From contig CM045762.1 of the NCBI GenBank assembly GCA_025200525.1, positions 91,764,717 through 91,828,716 on the forward strand: DNA of 64,000 bases, read 5' to 3'. The stretch is from Camellia lanceoleosa. Taxonomy: Eukaryota; Streptophyta; Magnoliopsida; Ericales; Theaceae. The position numbers and the translations under genes were made by a program. A model generated the notes under the pieces. It had not been told where the DNA came from and did no database searches. It worked only from the letters and a program-made list of their open reading frames with translations. Positions 48,472-58,989 of the stretch are shown here, one piece after another. How positions within the stretch are numbered: position 1 is the first letter of the stretch; each line of letters starts with the position of its first letter.

Positions 48472-48697
48472 TTGAGTGTGAGTATGAGTGTGTGTGTGTG
48501 TGTATGTGTGTAAAGGGGTAAATTTGTCACACAAAATATAAATTTGAAAATTTTTGTTCTTCTTACAAGATTTCTTTATTTTGGATAAGTTTACAAGGCA
48601 AAAACTTAGAGTTTGTCATTTTCAAGAAAAACGGGCTCTAAGAAAGAGTTATGGCCAAAAATCCATTTTTATTTATATATGGATTTAATTGAAGAAC

Positions 48698-48959
48698 GCC
48701 AAGATTGAGCCTTTGTGACTATGGCACGATATCAACAGTAACTTGCTAAGTCATACAATTAACGAGTGCATTTGAGCCGGTATACTCCCGGAGGGTTGGT
48801 CCTTAAAAAAGTACTACCCTGCTGCTAAGAATCCTACAGACGGTGAACTCGGCCCGAATTAGGACTGCCCATACTAGATCGATTCCATCGTCGGGACATG
48901 GGCATATCGACTCTCAAACATGAATGGCAAAAAGTTACCCCAGCCCAAGAATGCTACTA
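48698..48959. other. unassigned segment between foldback and solo LTR
   Basis: About 260 bases, less AT-rich than its neighbours. It is probably a fragment of another repeat, but I recognise nothing in it. Confidence 0.35.
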
Positions 48960-49359
48960 TGTAACAACCCCGGCTTTTGATTAACTGTTAAACCATGATT
49001 AAGAATGCCTAATAAGAAATTAAGGTGAAATTCTGGATTAATTGCATGTGTGTTGCATTATTTGTATTTATATCTGTCTATCGTAAAAATATTTATTCAT
49101 GTTTCTGTTTTGTTCTGTGAATTGAAGGCCTTATCGGTATCTAATCACGAAATTGACTTGAGTTATGTGTTAGTTGGAGTTTTTAGAACATTATGGTAGG
49201 TTTAATTGAAATTTGATTTGGAATGAATTAAATTAGAATGATTAACACTCATTGATTAGTTAAAGCCAAGATTAATTAAACCAACTTAATTGGACCTATA
49301 TAAGGCTTACGTAAACTCTAGACTACATTTACACTCTTGTTCCTATGCTCTTAAGCTTC

Positions 49360-49401
<42 letters not shown>

Positions 49402-51512
49402 AGAGTGAAGGAGTTGAATTCAAGAAGGAAAGCAAGGAATTGTTAGAGATTTCAAGGGAATTGGCTTGGCACCTAAGTGAACTCACCATTAAAAGCTTGA
49501 TTGAGAAGTTGAGGTAAGAATTCAACACCTAGAACACATAAGTATAATGTGTAGAACATGAATTCAAGGGAATTTTGTCGTGTAATACAAGAATTGAGCT
49601 AGAATTGATGAAATTGAGCCATATCTTGCATGCATGCATAATTTTCATGATTTTGAAGTTGAATTCAAAGAATCTCCTCTTGCATGCCCTCATTTTAGCC
49701 TTGTTCTAAGAATTCAACAAGTTTGTGAGTTAAACACCTCATTTGATCATGTTTTGAAAGTTTTGAACTCGCATCTTTACATGCACGATGTGTAATGACA
49801 TGTTTTCACAATTTTAAGTTGAGTTTTGCACAATTGGCAAGCTTTTGGGCCTTGATTTTGCGAAATGATTTTGAATTCCCAATGTTTTCCCAGTTCACAC
49901 ATGTTTCCTTAAGTTTTTGGCCCAAAAGGATGAGTTTTGATGTATTGAATTCAAGTTTTGAACATGAAAGAGCAATCTGGAAATTCCAGATTCTGTCTCT
50001 CCGCTCGAGCGACAGAATATGTGCTTGAGGGACTAATATGTGATCTTGCACTGCCGCTCGAGCAACCAAAAGTTGGCTCGAGCGTGAAATGCATGCTTCT
50101 AGAAGTTCACGTGTTTTACAAACCGCTTAAGTGACAAGAGTTGCGCTCAAACGAAGATCTCAGTCTCACGCTCAAGCAACTGTCGGGCGTACGTTGAGCG
50201 AAAAAAGCACACAACCAGTACTTTTGTAGAGTTTACAGACCACTCAAGCGAAGGAAGTTGCGCTCGAGCGACCTCTCACGAACCTCCGCTCGAGTGAGGG
50301 AAGCTACGCTCAATCGAGACCCTTGTTTTCAGCATTTGCCTAAGTGTTGAACTGCATGTTTTGACATCCTCATTGTATCCTAGGTATTCCTAGGCCATGA
50401 TTAAGACTTAATAAAGAGGATAAAGCTTAGAAACACACTAAGACCGAAATGAATTGAGTTATGTATTATCCGAGTGTGTGTTTCATTATGTGTATTTGTT
50501 ATGTTTATGTAGGTCACACACCGTAAGCTATTTGTTTAGGCTGCTCTGTATGTCTGCATCCGGAGCCATCTATGAGTAATAACTTTGTAAAGTTATGTTC
50601 AATTTATAAGTATTTTCTGAATGATATAAGATGATCTGTTTTCTGAAATATTATTTTCTGTGTGAATGAATGGTTATCCAATGTTTCTGAAATGTATTTA
50701 CGGCATCATTAGCTTCAGATGACATTTGTTATCTGTTCTGTTATGTCCCAACCGTGGGCCAACTGTTTGTCTCATAAGCCAACTGTTATGGATCCTTTTG
50801 TATGTGTCCCATTTATGGGCCAACTGTATATCTCATGAGCCAACTATACCGTCTCCGTACACGTGAGCCAACTATATGCCTTTGTGACCATCCTTTATGG
50901 GTCAACTGCTTTTGCTAGTGCTAATGAGTGTACAACGTATTATTATCTACAAATTCTATTTATGAGTATGATTTTGAATCTATTTCTAAACTCTGTTTTC
51001 TGTAACTGTTATGGACGACATTCATTAAAACCTTTATTTTGTTATTATTCACTGGGTTTCAGCTCACTCTATTATTTATGTATGTAGGTGACCAGGCGGG
51101 TGACTAGGCTTAGAGTTGATGACCTGGAGTCTCTGTCTTGTCAACCAGCCATTGTGCCTCTCGAGGAGGTTCCAAATGTTATGTAGTCATGTTTTGTGAA
51201 CCAAGACTTTGTTTTCTTTTGGAAGTTGAACAAGTTTTCTGGTTATGTGTATATATCGGGCTAAGCCCTTTTTGTTTATCTATCATGAATGCAACATGGA
51301 CCACTATATATATGGTCTCATGCCTATGTATATAAGGTTTTTGAAATTTTTGTCCCATGTATATCCACACAGCTCAATGAACTATGTATTTTATATATTT
51401 GATTCCGTAGCCCTTTACATTTTGTGATATTCAAGTAAGAGGCCTTTGGTAATCCAAGGATTACTGGCCGGTTATGACGCTAAACCTAAAGGGGTGGGTT
51501 TGGGTCGTGACA
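48960..51512 (+). mobile_element. solo LTR of a Tekay-like element
   Basis: The 2,553-bp segment starts TGTAACAACCCCGGC and ends GGGTCGTGACA, the same end types as the Tekay LTRs in element orientation (TGTAATAACCC...CATGACA). Flanks TACTA (48955-48959) and TAATA (51513-51517) form a 5-bp TSD with one mismatch. There is no internal region, so it arose by LTR-LTR recombination. It includes a GA microsatellite (about 49364-49398) and a long CTCGAG-type palindrome array. Confidence 0.8.
50001..50318 (+). repeat. decayed CGCTCGAGCG palindrome array in solo LTR
   Basis: About ten copies of a CGCTCGAGCG-related motif spaced roughly 20-45 bases apart. Many are decayed to CGCTCAAGCG, CGCTTAAGTG or TGCTTGAG, which are CpG-transition products. 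The Tekay LTRs have four copies. Confidence 0.75.
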
Positions 51513-51684
51513 TAATATCTTCGCAAATTTTATCAATAATATTGATGGTTATGTTAATTTCTTTAACCCTCATAGTAATGTTTGTCGACTTTTGTGTATA
51601 TTACTACCTTGTATATATATAGTCAATCAATGATACAAGACATTATTTTACTTTCTTGTTTATTAATTGTGATTGCCTTACTTT

Positions 51685-52045
51685 TTTTCAGCTTTCGAAT
51701 TTGAAGGGAGATCTCTTCATGCTCGGGACGATGCGTCATCATTTAAGCCTCCGAATTTGGAGAGCTCTTCGTGCTTGGCATGAAGCTCCATCACTTAAGC
51801 CTCTGAATTCAGAGCGCTCTTCGTGCTTGATATGAAGCTCCATCATTTAAGCCTCCGAATTTGGAGCACTCTTCATGCTTGGCACAAAGCACCATCACTT
51901 AAGTCTCCAAATTCGAAGTTGTTTTCGTGCTCAACACGAAGCACCATCATTTAAACCTTCGAATTCAGAGCACTCTTCGTGCTTGGCACGAAGTGCCATC
52001 ATCTAAGCCTCCAAATTCGGAGCATCCTATAAAGCATCATTTTTA
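51685..52045. repeat. 52-bp tandem array, about six copies
   Basis: Units begin at 51737, 51789, 51841, 51893 and so on (period 52). Each contains two short palindromes, a CCGAATTTGG type and a TTCGTGCTTGGCACGAA type, so each unit can fold into two hairpins. It lies downstream of an antisense-ORF remnant, as the 63-bp array does in copy B. Confidence 0.85.
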
Positions 52046-52206
52046 CTTACTGTAGAGACATAATTGGTTTGATGAATGCAAACAAACATAATTGAATTTT
52101 TATTAAGAAGACATCATTACATTACGAGTACATTTATCCCTAGGCCTATCGGCGTCCTAGTTACAGAAGTTGAACCCAAGAATAAAGCTGGAGTTTATTA
52201 CGCAGA

Positions 52207-53217
52207 TTATCTTTTTTCAAGGTTCGCGGCCTTTTCCTCACCGTCTGTTTTCTCGGCGTCGTAGGCTTCAAATAACATTCCATAACTCTGGTATAATGGC
52301 AACACAGAACCTACACCCGCTACTTGAAGTGCTTTGGTCCATTCGTGCTTAAAGCCACGGTTTTTACATCGGCAAACGTCGTCAGCCAACTTCTTCATCG
52401 TCTTTTCAAAACCAATCTTTCTTCTTCAAAGAATCCCCTGTTATAAGCCCAAGTCTCTATGCCCTCTCTTGCAAAAATGCTGGCAGTATCACGATCGGCA
52501 ATCGCACGATCCACGAGGCATTGTGTAATTGTGTCTTTTGGTGTTGTCCCCGCCGACTTCAACTTAGCCACTCTGGCTTTCCAAGCCTCGTTCTCTGTCC
52601 GCTCTTGGGCTTCCTCAAGTTGGTGCTCCAAGTTCTGAATCCACCCATCTTTTTATTCAATCTCTTTTCAAGCGCCACAAAGGTGCATGCCGACTTCATA
52701 CGCACTGTAGAGTCCTTTGATGGCTCCTTAGACCCCTTCTTGAAGACTTTATAGTCTTCCCGATTGGTCATTGATTGGTGCACTTTAGGGGGGAAGATTT
52801 GCTGCATGAATTCAACTGCCACATTCAGGTCATAGATAATCGAATAATTTTACGGTCATGGGCTTATTTCCAATAAAAAAGGAGAAGCTTAACGGACGTG
52901 GCGGCCTACTGAGCTCATTCTGAAGTGGGCCATGGCCACTAGTGGTTCTATTATTCCCTCTTTTGTGGACCCCACTTCTGGGAGATTTGCTTCGTCGCCT
53001 AGGCGATCGACATCTGTTCTGCTCCCCCGGTCCCCTTGTGAACAGAATCGCTGGGCGCTTCTTGACTCATCTCTGCGTCCAGTTTCGCCAAACTTTTTCC
53101 CTTTTCTCTACTATTGAAGAACAGACTTCCTGACATATACAAACTGGCGAGCTTCAAAGACGGAAAGGGTTTCTTTTGCATTTGTTATTGCTCTGGTGAA
53201 CCCTTCGCGAGACCTGA
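52207..53217 (-). pseudogene. antisense-ORF remnant of a further Tat element
   Basis: Broken minus-strand frames read YVRKSVL-like and KSLAKLDAEMSQEAPSD (about 53000-53180), then KACTFVALEKRLNKKM-like, EEAQERTENEAWKARVAKLK, and GFKHEWTKALQVAGVGSVLP with YQSYGMLFEAYDAE at the end. The order (acidic block, coiled coil, short aromatic C-terminal domain) resembles the antisense ORF of copies A and B, but the sequence is of another family. It is in the orientation of copy A. No pol of this element remains next to it. Many stops. Confidence 0.5.
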
Positions 53218-53988
53218 ACCTCTTCATCGAATGTGATGAATCTATTTAAAGCAACCAAAGTAATTATAGGTTGGTTGAGCATACAGCTTTATATTCATTA
53301 TAGAGGCATTACTTTCGATGCCACCCAAATGACTCCACGTATGCTCCGTCTCTTTATTCATTAGCTTACCGCGAATATGTATCATTCGTGGTCGGTCCAT
53401 TTCTGGCATACCATTTTTTCGTTCCCAATCGGGGCTGGGGTAGATATATGAACCTACTCGGACTCAGAGAACACGCTATCTATCACGTTCAAGTATTCGG
53501 CTTACAGTTTGCCTTTCTTCTCGCTGAGGCAGGGACAAATATATAAATCTACTCGGCATACACATTGCCCTGTAACTCGGCAGGAGTCATTGTGCCGATC
53601 TCAATGCATTCGCTCCCAACCGGGGCAGGGGCAAATATATGAATTTTCCCGGCATGTGATACACCCCGTTTGAGAAACAGAAAACATAATTATTCGGTTT
53701 ACAGTTTGCCTTCATTCCCACTGGGACAAGGGCAGATATATGAATCTACTTGGCATACACTCTAAAAAAAATACATATGAGGGACGGGAAGCCAACTATC
53801 AGAAATAATTATGGCACACTAACTACATTTATGCAACAACTTGACTGCTACTGTTGGAAATGGTATTGTTCTTTACATCTTCATCCTCTGTTTTTTAACT
53901 TCAGTTATTATTCTACTTTTTCTAATTCTGTTGTGTTTACTCAGTCTTGAATGTTTTTGTTCACACTTTTGAATTGGTACTACATAAC
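53218..53988. other. Tat-remnant noncoding region and flank
   Basis: Holds the four-copy repeat at 53421-53760 and AT-rich DNA up to the LTR end of copy B. No gene is seen. Confidence 0.45.
53421..53760. repeat. four-copy repeat, spacing about 95-105 bp
   Basis: Copies at 53421-53464, 53517-53562, 53610-53657 and 53712-53760 share CAATCGGGGCTGGGG-like and GATATATGAACCTACTCGG-like blocks, with diverged DNA between. Confidence 0.75.
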
Positions 53989-54304
53989 TATACAAGCACA
54001 AAATAATCTTCTCATATAATCCTTTTGATCAAGTTTGCACTCCTCCAAATGTCCTCGCTTTACTACTTGAAAACACAAACGTGAGTTAGTCGACGAGTGT
54101 GTGCCGGAAACCTCTCTGATGCCTAAGTTAGCAAATAGACAATAGACACAAAAGCTCTGTGTATTTGAGAGTAAAAATTGTCATACCTGTACATAGGTCC
54201 TGTTATGAGCTTTTATAGATTCCGTATGGCATAGGACTCTTATTCTTCTTAGCAGAGCCCTCCTAGGAATCACATTCCCAAGGATAATACCTATCCTTAT
54301 AACA
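53989..54304 (-). repeat. 3' LTR of Tat copy B
   Basis: Starts on the minus strand with TGTTATAAGG after the PPT; a TATA box lies at 54210-54217 (CTTTTATA on plus). It matches the copy A LTR. The outer end is placed by comparison and is uncertain by about 10 bases. Confidence 0.75.
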
Positions 54305-54315
54305 CCCTACTCACT
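54305..54315 (-). other. polypurine tract of copy B
   Basis: Minus-strand AGTGAGTAGGG abuts the LTR start, as in copy A. Confidence 0.7.
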
Positions 54316-55698
54316 ACTAACCAAGTGAGATGGCTCAAACCTCCTTACCTCAGCTTGATAGCAGCTCAACCGAGCTAGCATGGCCTTACGCTACGCCAAA
54401 CAGAACCAGGATGGTATTTGACCGAGATAAACCAGTTCAGTACCCTGTCACCATCGCACCCCGATCATTCTTGGATAAAATATAACCACCTCGGCCCAAC
54501 CATTGGGCTGAATAATTGCCCAGTTTATGTCCGAGCTTACTCCATTCCCATTTCCGCTCACAGCGCGGCGCAATGACCAAGAGAGTGTACCTAGCTCGAT
54601 CTATTTTAACATATGGTCTTAGCTTGGCCCAATTTGCACATAAATTGCCCTCTCAATTGCCCCTTAATTCCATCTGTAGTGCATGATTTGGATTAGTCTT
54701 CTCAAGCCGTGCTAAGATATTCCAACTAACCAAACCAAAAGCAACCTAACCGAAGTAAAATACTCCTCCTATCTAAACCACAGACATGTCCAACCCTAGG
54801 TGGCTTGGTTTTCTAGAACCGTGCTTGTCACACAGCCCGTCGTTTCGTGTATCTAACATCGTGTCCTTACTGGGACACATGGCACACATCCATTGCTTCT
54901 CCATACTGTGACAGCTGTCTCACATTTATTAAAAAAAATGTTCGAAAAGTCCCGCTGTTTTTGTGTCTATACAAAGCCCATTTCTTGAATAAAACACTCT
55001 CACTGTTCATCTTCTCTCCCCTGCATTTTGAGTTCCATATATGTGTCTCATGTGCTCCAGTCCTAAACCAAGTAACTATAGCATTCATTTCGCTTGCCCT
55101 CTTGCTGGTTGGATTTTGTCTTCACGCTTTTAAACTCGTAAGTAGCTAATGCCTCTTTCTTCCTTTTACTGATGTTCCTTTTTATTCATTTCTATACTTC
55201 CACTACTTACCCACCATATATGTGTGTTATATGCACTAGAGCATTTGAGCAAAATATCATAAACCCAAAACCTCACGCTTAAACCTAAACACACATATAT
55301 ATGACCTTTAGAACATGATCTTTGATCCAAAATCATACTGTGACCAAACTAGGCACTTGTTTGTGACCTTTAGGCTTGTACTTGACCAAACTAGAAATGC
55401 ATTGATCACCAACCGTGCTATAAACCTTGAGTCGGCCCTGTTTTATGGCCGAACTAGAAAATGGTCTGTAAGCCCGTTATAGCCGAGCTAGGTTTACTTT
55501 ACTTTGCCTTTTTACTTAGCCCGATCCAGTTACTTGGGCATAACCCCTTTTTATTTCCACTTTGCAGACTTGACTAGGTTGGCCAGCACATCCTTGCACT
55601 TTGCCCCAGGGTGATTTTGCTGAACCGAGCCATCCAAAGTCACACCAGCGTCGAGCTAGGCTATTGTGCTCATTTTAACATAACAATCTTTAAGTTTA
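54316..55698 (+). other. noncoding region upstream of antisense ORF, copy B
   Basis: Counterpart of 543-2040 in copy A, with scattered GCCGAGCTA-type motifs. It must hold any promoter of the antisense ORF; I cannot name a clear TATA box close to it. Confidence 0.45.
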
Positions 55699-57753
55699 AT
55701 GGTCCACCTCTCCTTAGTCAAGCTAGACACCACACCCTGGGGCAAACCGGGCTTCGTCCCTTTTACACTGATATTGATCGTAGAAGCCGGGCTTGGGTTC
55801 CCCGTACAACCCCCTATCTGCAAGTTCCTTAGGCAAACCAGATTATGTCCTATCCAACTATCCACAAACACTTACAGAATAAATGATATCGCCGAACTAA
55901 ACCACTGGCTCGACCTCGACCTCGGATTGGCCGAGCTATTTCATCAATATTCACTTGGCCAAAATGACGACGGTTGGGTTTACTACCTCAGAGTAAGAAG
56001 AGGCTGAGAAAAAATTATCAAAAACACACCAGACAAAGATTTAAATGATGATGATTTTTTCTGGGTTTCTGGCCATTTTGAAGACCAAGAAGCTTAAATA
56101 CTGGGCTACAATATAAATTGGAATAAAGGAATAGTTGGTAAGAACATTCTGGTTTAAATTTTTTTGTTGTTCCAACAACCACCGTGCTAACCCATTACGT
56201 TGCTTGTCTCTTTTGCAGATTTAAACCAGCTTAAATCAAATTACGCTTACACCAATCAAGACGCCATTCGTACCGCACTTTGATATCGCCACCGAGATTG
56301 AACCAAGCCGCTAATTTCGAGCTGAACTATCGATATAGCGGAAGGAGAAAAACTAAGGTTACCGAATTCCTTCTTGAACTATCACCCGAACCGGACCCCA
56401 ACTTGCCCCAAATCAACCTTATCCCACTAACCGAAGAGTAAAAGATGGCCAAGAGGAGAGCCGTCTAGGCTTTGATCACTAAACAGGCATCTAACTCAAA
56501 CGCTGAGGTCCAGACCAAGCAGACTACAACTGGTCAGACCATTGAAACCGTCGTCGCGTTGCCCTCCTCCTGGCCTGCCTCCTCTCGGCCCAGCAAGAGG
56601 CCGTGCACCTCGGCCTCTCAACCGCAGCGGCTAATGGACGAAGAAGATACCGAACCACAAGAGATCGAGCTACCTGTAAGCCAACTGAGATAAGGGAGAG
56701 GCGCCTTCGGCCGTGCTAGCTCTTCTTTGGCGTAGGCACCGGTTGTAACTTTCAAAGGCCGTGCAGTTACCACGACTGACTCTGTTACCGCTGAGAAAGA
56801 TCACCTACTGGCTTTAGGTTTATCTAAAAGTTTGTGCCTTCCCGCTGATATGGAAAGACACGAGAACCTGACTGGGTTGAAAGCGATTCGGTCCGCCACA
56901 AAGTCGATGGTCCTAGTAAGCTTTGGACTTCTCAGTAAATCTGCTATTTTTCACAATCATTTTATACGGTTAAAAATTATCTTTGTGGACACTGTGCAGG
57001 CCATCTAGAAAAATCACACTGCGTACTAGCGTGTGATCGAATTGCAAAAAATAGCCAAGGTGGCTGTCGCCGAGGTCAAAACAAAAGAGGCCGAGCTACA
57101 AGTCCTGAAGGCTTCTTTGGCCGAGCTAAGCGCTACGAATGAAAAACTCACCGAGTAGGTTAGTGCGGCTGAGGCTGATAAGCAAAAGGCCTTAGCCAAG
57201 AAAAAAGATCAGAATTTGCGCGAACTCGCTAAGTTGGAGAAGAAGAAGGACGCCAAAATAAAGAAACTGCGGAAGAAGATGAAGGACGCGGAGGACCGTG
57301 GCTTTAAAGAAGGTGAAGAAACATATGTCCAATAGTGCAAAGCTACGAAAGACATATTCTTCAAGTGCGGCTGGAATGCTGCAGTTGAAAAGCTCGGTCA
57401 GTCACATAACTCCGAGGTGTTTCTCAATCCTCCTGTACATTTCATTCCAGTTTACATGACGGACTACGCAAATGCCGTCCAAAAAAAAATTCCTTGAAGT
57501 GGAAGTTGAGGAGAAAGAGGTCCTAGATCCAGCCAACGTTCCACCTACTAACATTGACCTCGGTTGCCAATCTTTGTTTCCAGCCCGGTCGGAAGTACCC
57601 ACCCAAGCTGTGCTAGACCTTAGCGAAGCGACCGAGACCGATCAAACACGTGAAGGCAAAATTGTAGAAGTCCGGGTCAATTTGGATGCCGAGCTGGATG
57701 ACCTTTTTGCCAGATTTATTTTTCTTTTCTGTTTTTGCTTATTGAAATTGTAA
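55699..57753 (+). pseudogene. antisense ORF of Tat copy B (PF04195-like, coiled coil)
   Basis: The N-terminal frame (55699-56007) reads TTPWGKPGFVPF, FLRQTRLCPIQLSTNTYRI and LAELFHQYSLGQNDDGWVYY, closely matching copy A. Later frames hold a Ser/Pro/Thr-rich stretch (56472-56693), a charged coiled coil (KEAELQVLKASLAELSATNE and KKKDQNLRELAKLEKKKDAK, about 57050-57280), a short aromatic region with CGWNAAVEKLG, and an acidic C-terminal frame (57472-57753). Several stops and frame breaks interrupt it. It may include introns, but borders are not clear. It is antisense to pol and lies between pol and the 3' LTR, a known arrangement for some Tat elements. Function unknown. Confidence 0.75.
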
Positions 57754-58019
57754 CCGGGCTACAAGCCCCTCCTCTTGTACTCAATTTTTCAATGAATGGA
57801 AGTATCTTTGGCCTGCTTTTTTGCATCTTTTTGTTCGATCACAATACCTCTCTTTTTCAGTGTATCATGTTTACTGCTAGAATAGCTGGCTTAGTTAGCT
57901 CAATTTTTCCTTATCTTTCTCCCTTTTCAGCCGAGATACCTACCTCAGCAGAAGAACAACTTGGGAAACTGCAAAACTTTTATAACCGAGATTTGTGTTT
58001 CCATTTTTATCTCGATTTA

Positions 58020-58800
58020 AAGGAAAACCATCTTAAGTCTAGATCCTTATCTCGGCTGAAGAAAGAAGAATTTGGTCAAACCTGCCAACCTTCTTGAGCC
58101 TAGATCCTTATCTCGACCGAAGAACGAACTAAGTGTTGGTCAAAACCTTCCAACATTCTTCAGCCTAGATCCTTATCTCGACTGAAGAAGAAAAATGTTG
58201 GTCAAACTTGTCAACCTTCCTGAGCCTAGATCCTTATCTTGACTTCAGGAAGAAAAAGTATTGGTCATACCTGCCAACCTTCTTGAGCCTAGATCCTTAT
58301 CCCGACTGAAGAAAAAAAAAGTGTTGGTCAAACCTGCCAACCTTCTTAAGCCTAGATCCTTATCTCGGCTGAAGAAGAAAAGTGTTGGTCAAACCTGCCA
58401 ATCTTCCTAAGCCTAGATCCTTATCTTGGCTTCAAGAAGAGAAAGTATTGGTCACACCTACCAACCTTCTTGAGCCTAGATCCTTATCTCGGTTGAAAAA
58501 GAAAAAAAGTGTTGGTCAAACCTGCCAACCTTCTTGAGCCTAGATCATTATCTTGGCTTCAGGAAGAAAAAGTATTGGTCACACCTGCCAACATTCTTGA
58601 GCCTAGATCCTTATATCGGCTGAAGAAGAAAAAAGTGTTGGTCAAACCTGCCAACCTTCCTGAGCCTAGATCCTTATCTTGGCTTTAGGAAGAAAAAGTA
58701 TTGGTCACACCTGCCAACCTTCTTGAGCCTAGATCCTTATCTCAGCTGTAGAAGAAAAAAGTGTCGGTTAAACCTGCCAACCTTCTTAAGCCTACTTGTC
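58020..58800. repeat. 63-bp tandem array, thirteen copies
   Basis: GCCTAGATCCTTATC recurs at about 58036, 58098, 58163, 58224, 58287, 58350, 58411, 58474, 58538, 58601, 58664, 58727 and, truncated, 58790 (spacing 61-65). Two variants, one with GTGTTGGTCAAACC and one with GTATTGGTCACACC, tend to alternate, suggesting growth by a two-unit block. It sits between the convergent ends of pol and the antisense ORF. Confidence 0.92.
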
Positions 58801-58989
58801 CTGACAACTTTTACAAATAGCGAAAATAATTTTACCGGAAGAAAGTCTACTTGTTTTATTGAAAAAGAAAAAATTACAAGTGTTTTAAGAAAAAAACTAA
58901 AAATACAATATTTTGAGATTGGCTGTGTTCCAAGGCCTGGGAATAGCTTTGATATCCATATCTTCCAAGTGATATGCTTATTTTCCTGC

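Larger units (their letters stand above)
46331..48697. repeat. 2.4-kb imperfect inverted repeat (foldback-like)
   Basis: The left arm (46331 to about 47455) is matched in reverse complement by the right arm (about 47685-48697). Matching blocks include GGATTTTTGGCCATAA at the outer ends, the CA/CT versus GA/GT microsatellites, ACC- versus GGT-rich triplets, GAGATCTTAAATGAAAATG, and the GGAGAATCTTGCC block near the centre. The spacer is about 230 bases. The left arm alone carries a 124-bp MITE. The arms are clearly diverged. It may be a long-TIR (MULE-like) foldback element or a segmental inverted duplication; no certain TSD was found. Confidence 0.85.

Noticed and set aside
48690..48702. GAAGA flank of the inverted repeat as a TSD
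   Set aside because: GAAGA occurs at both outer ends, but the adjoining arm ends do not align evenly, so it may be chance.
58020..58800. CRISPR-like regular array
   Set aside because: The units are directly tandem with no unique spacers, and the setting is a plant retrotransposon.
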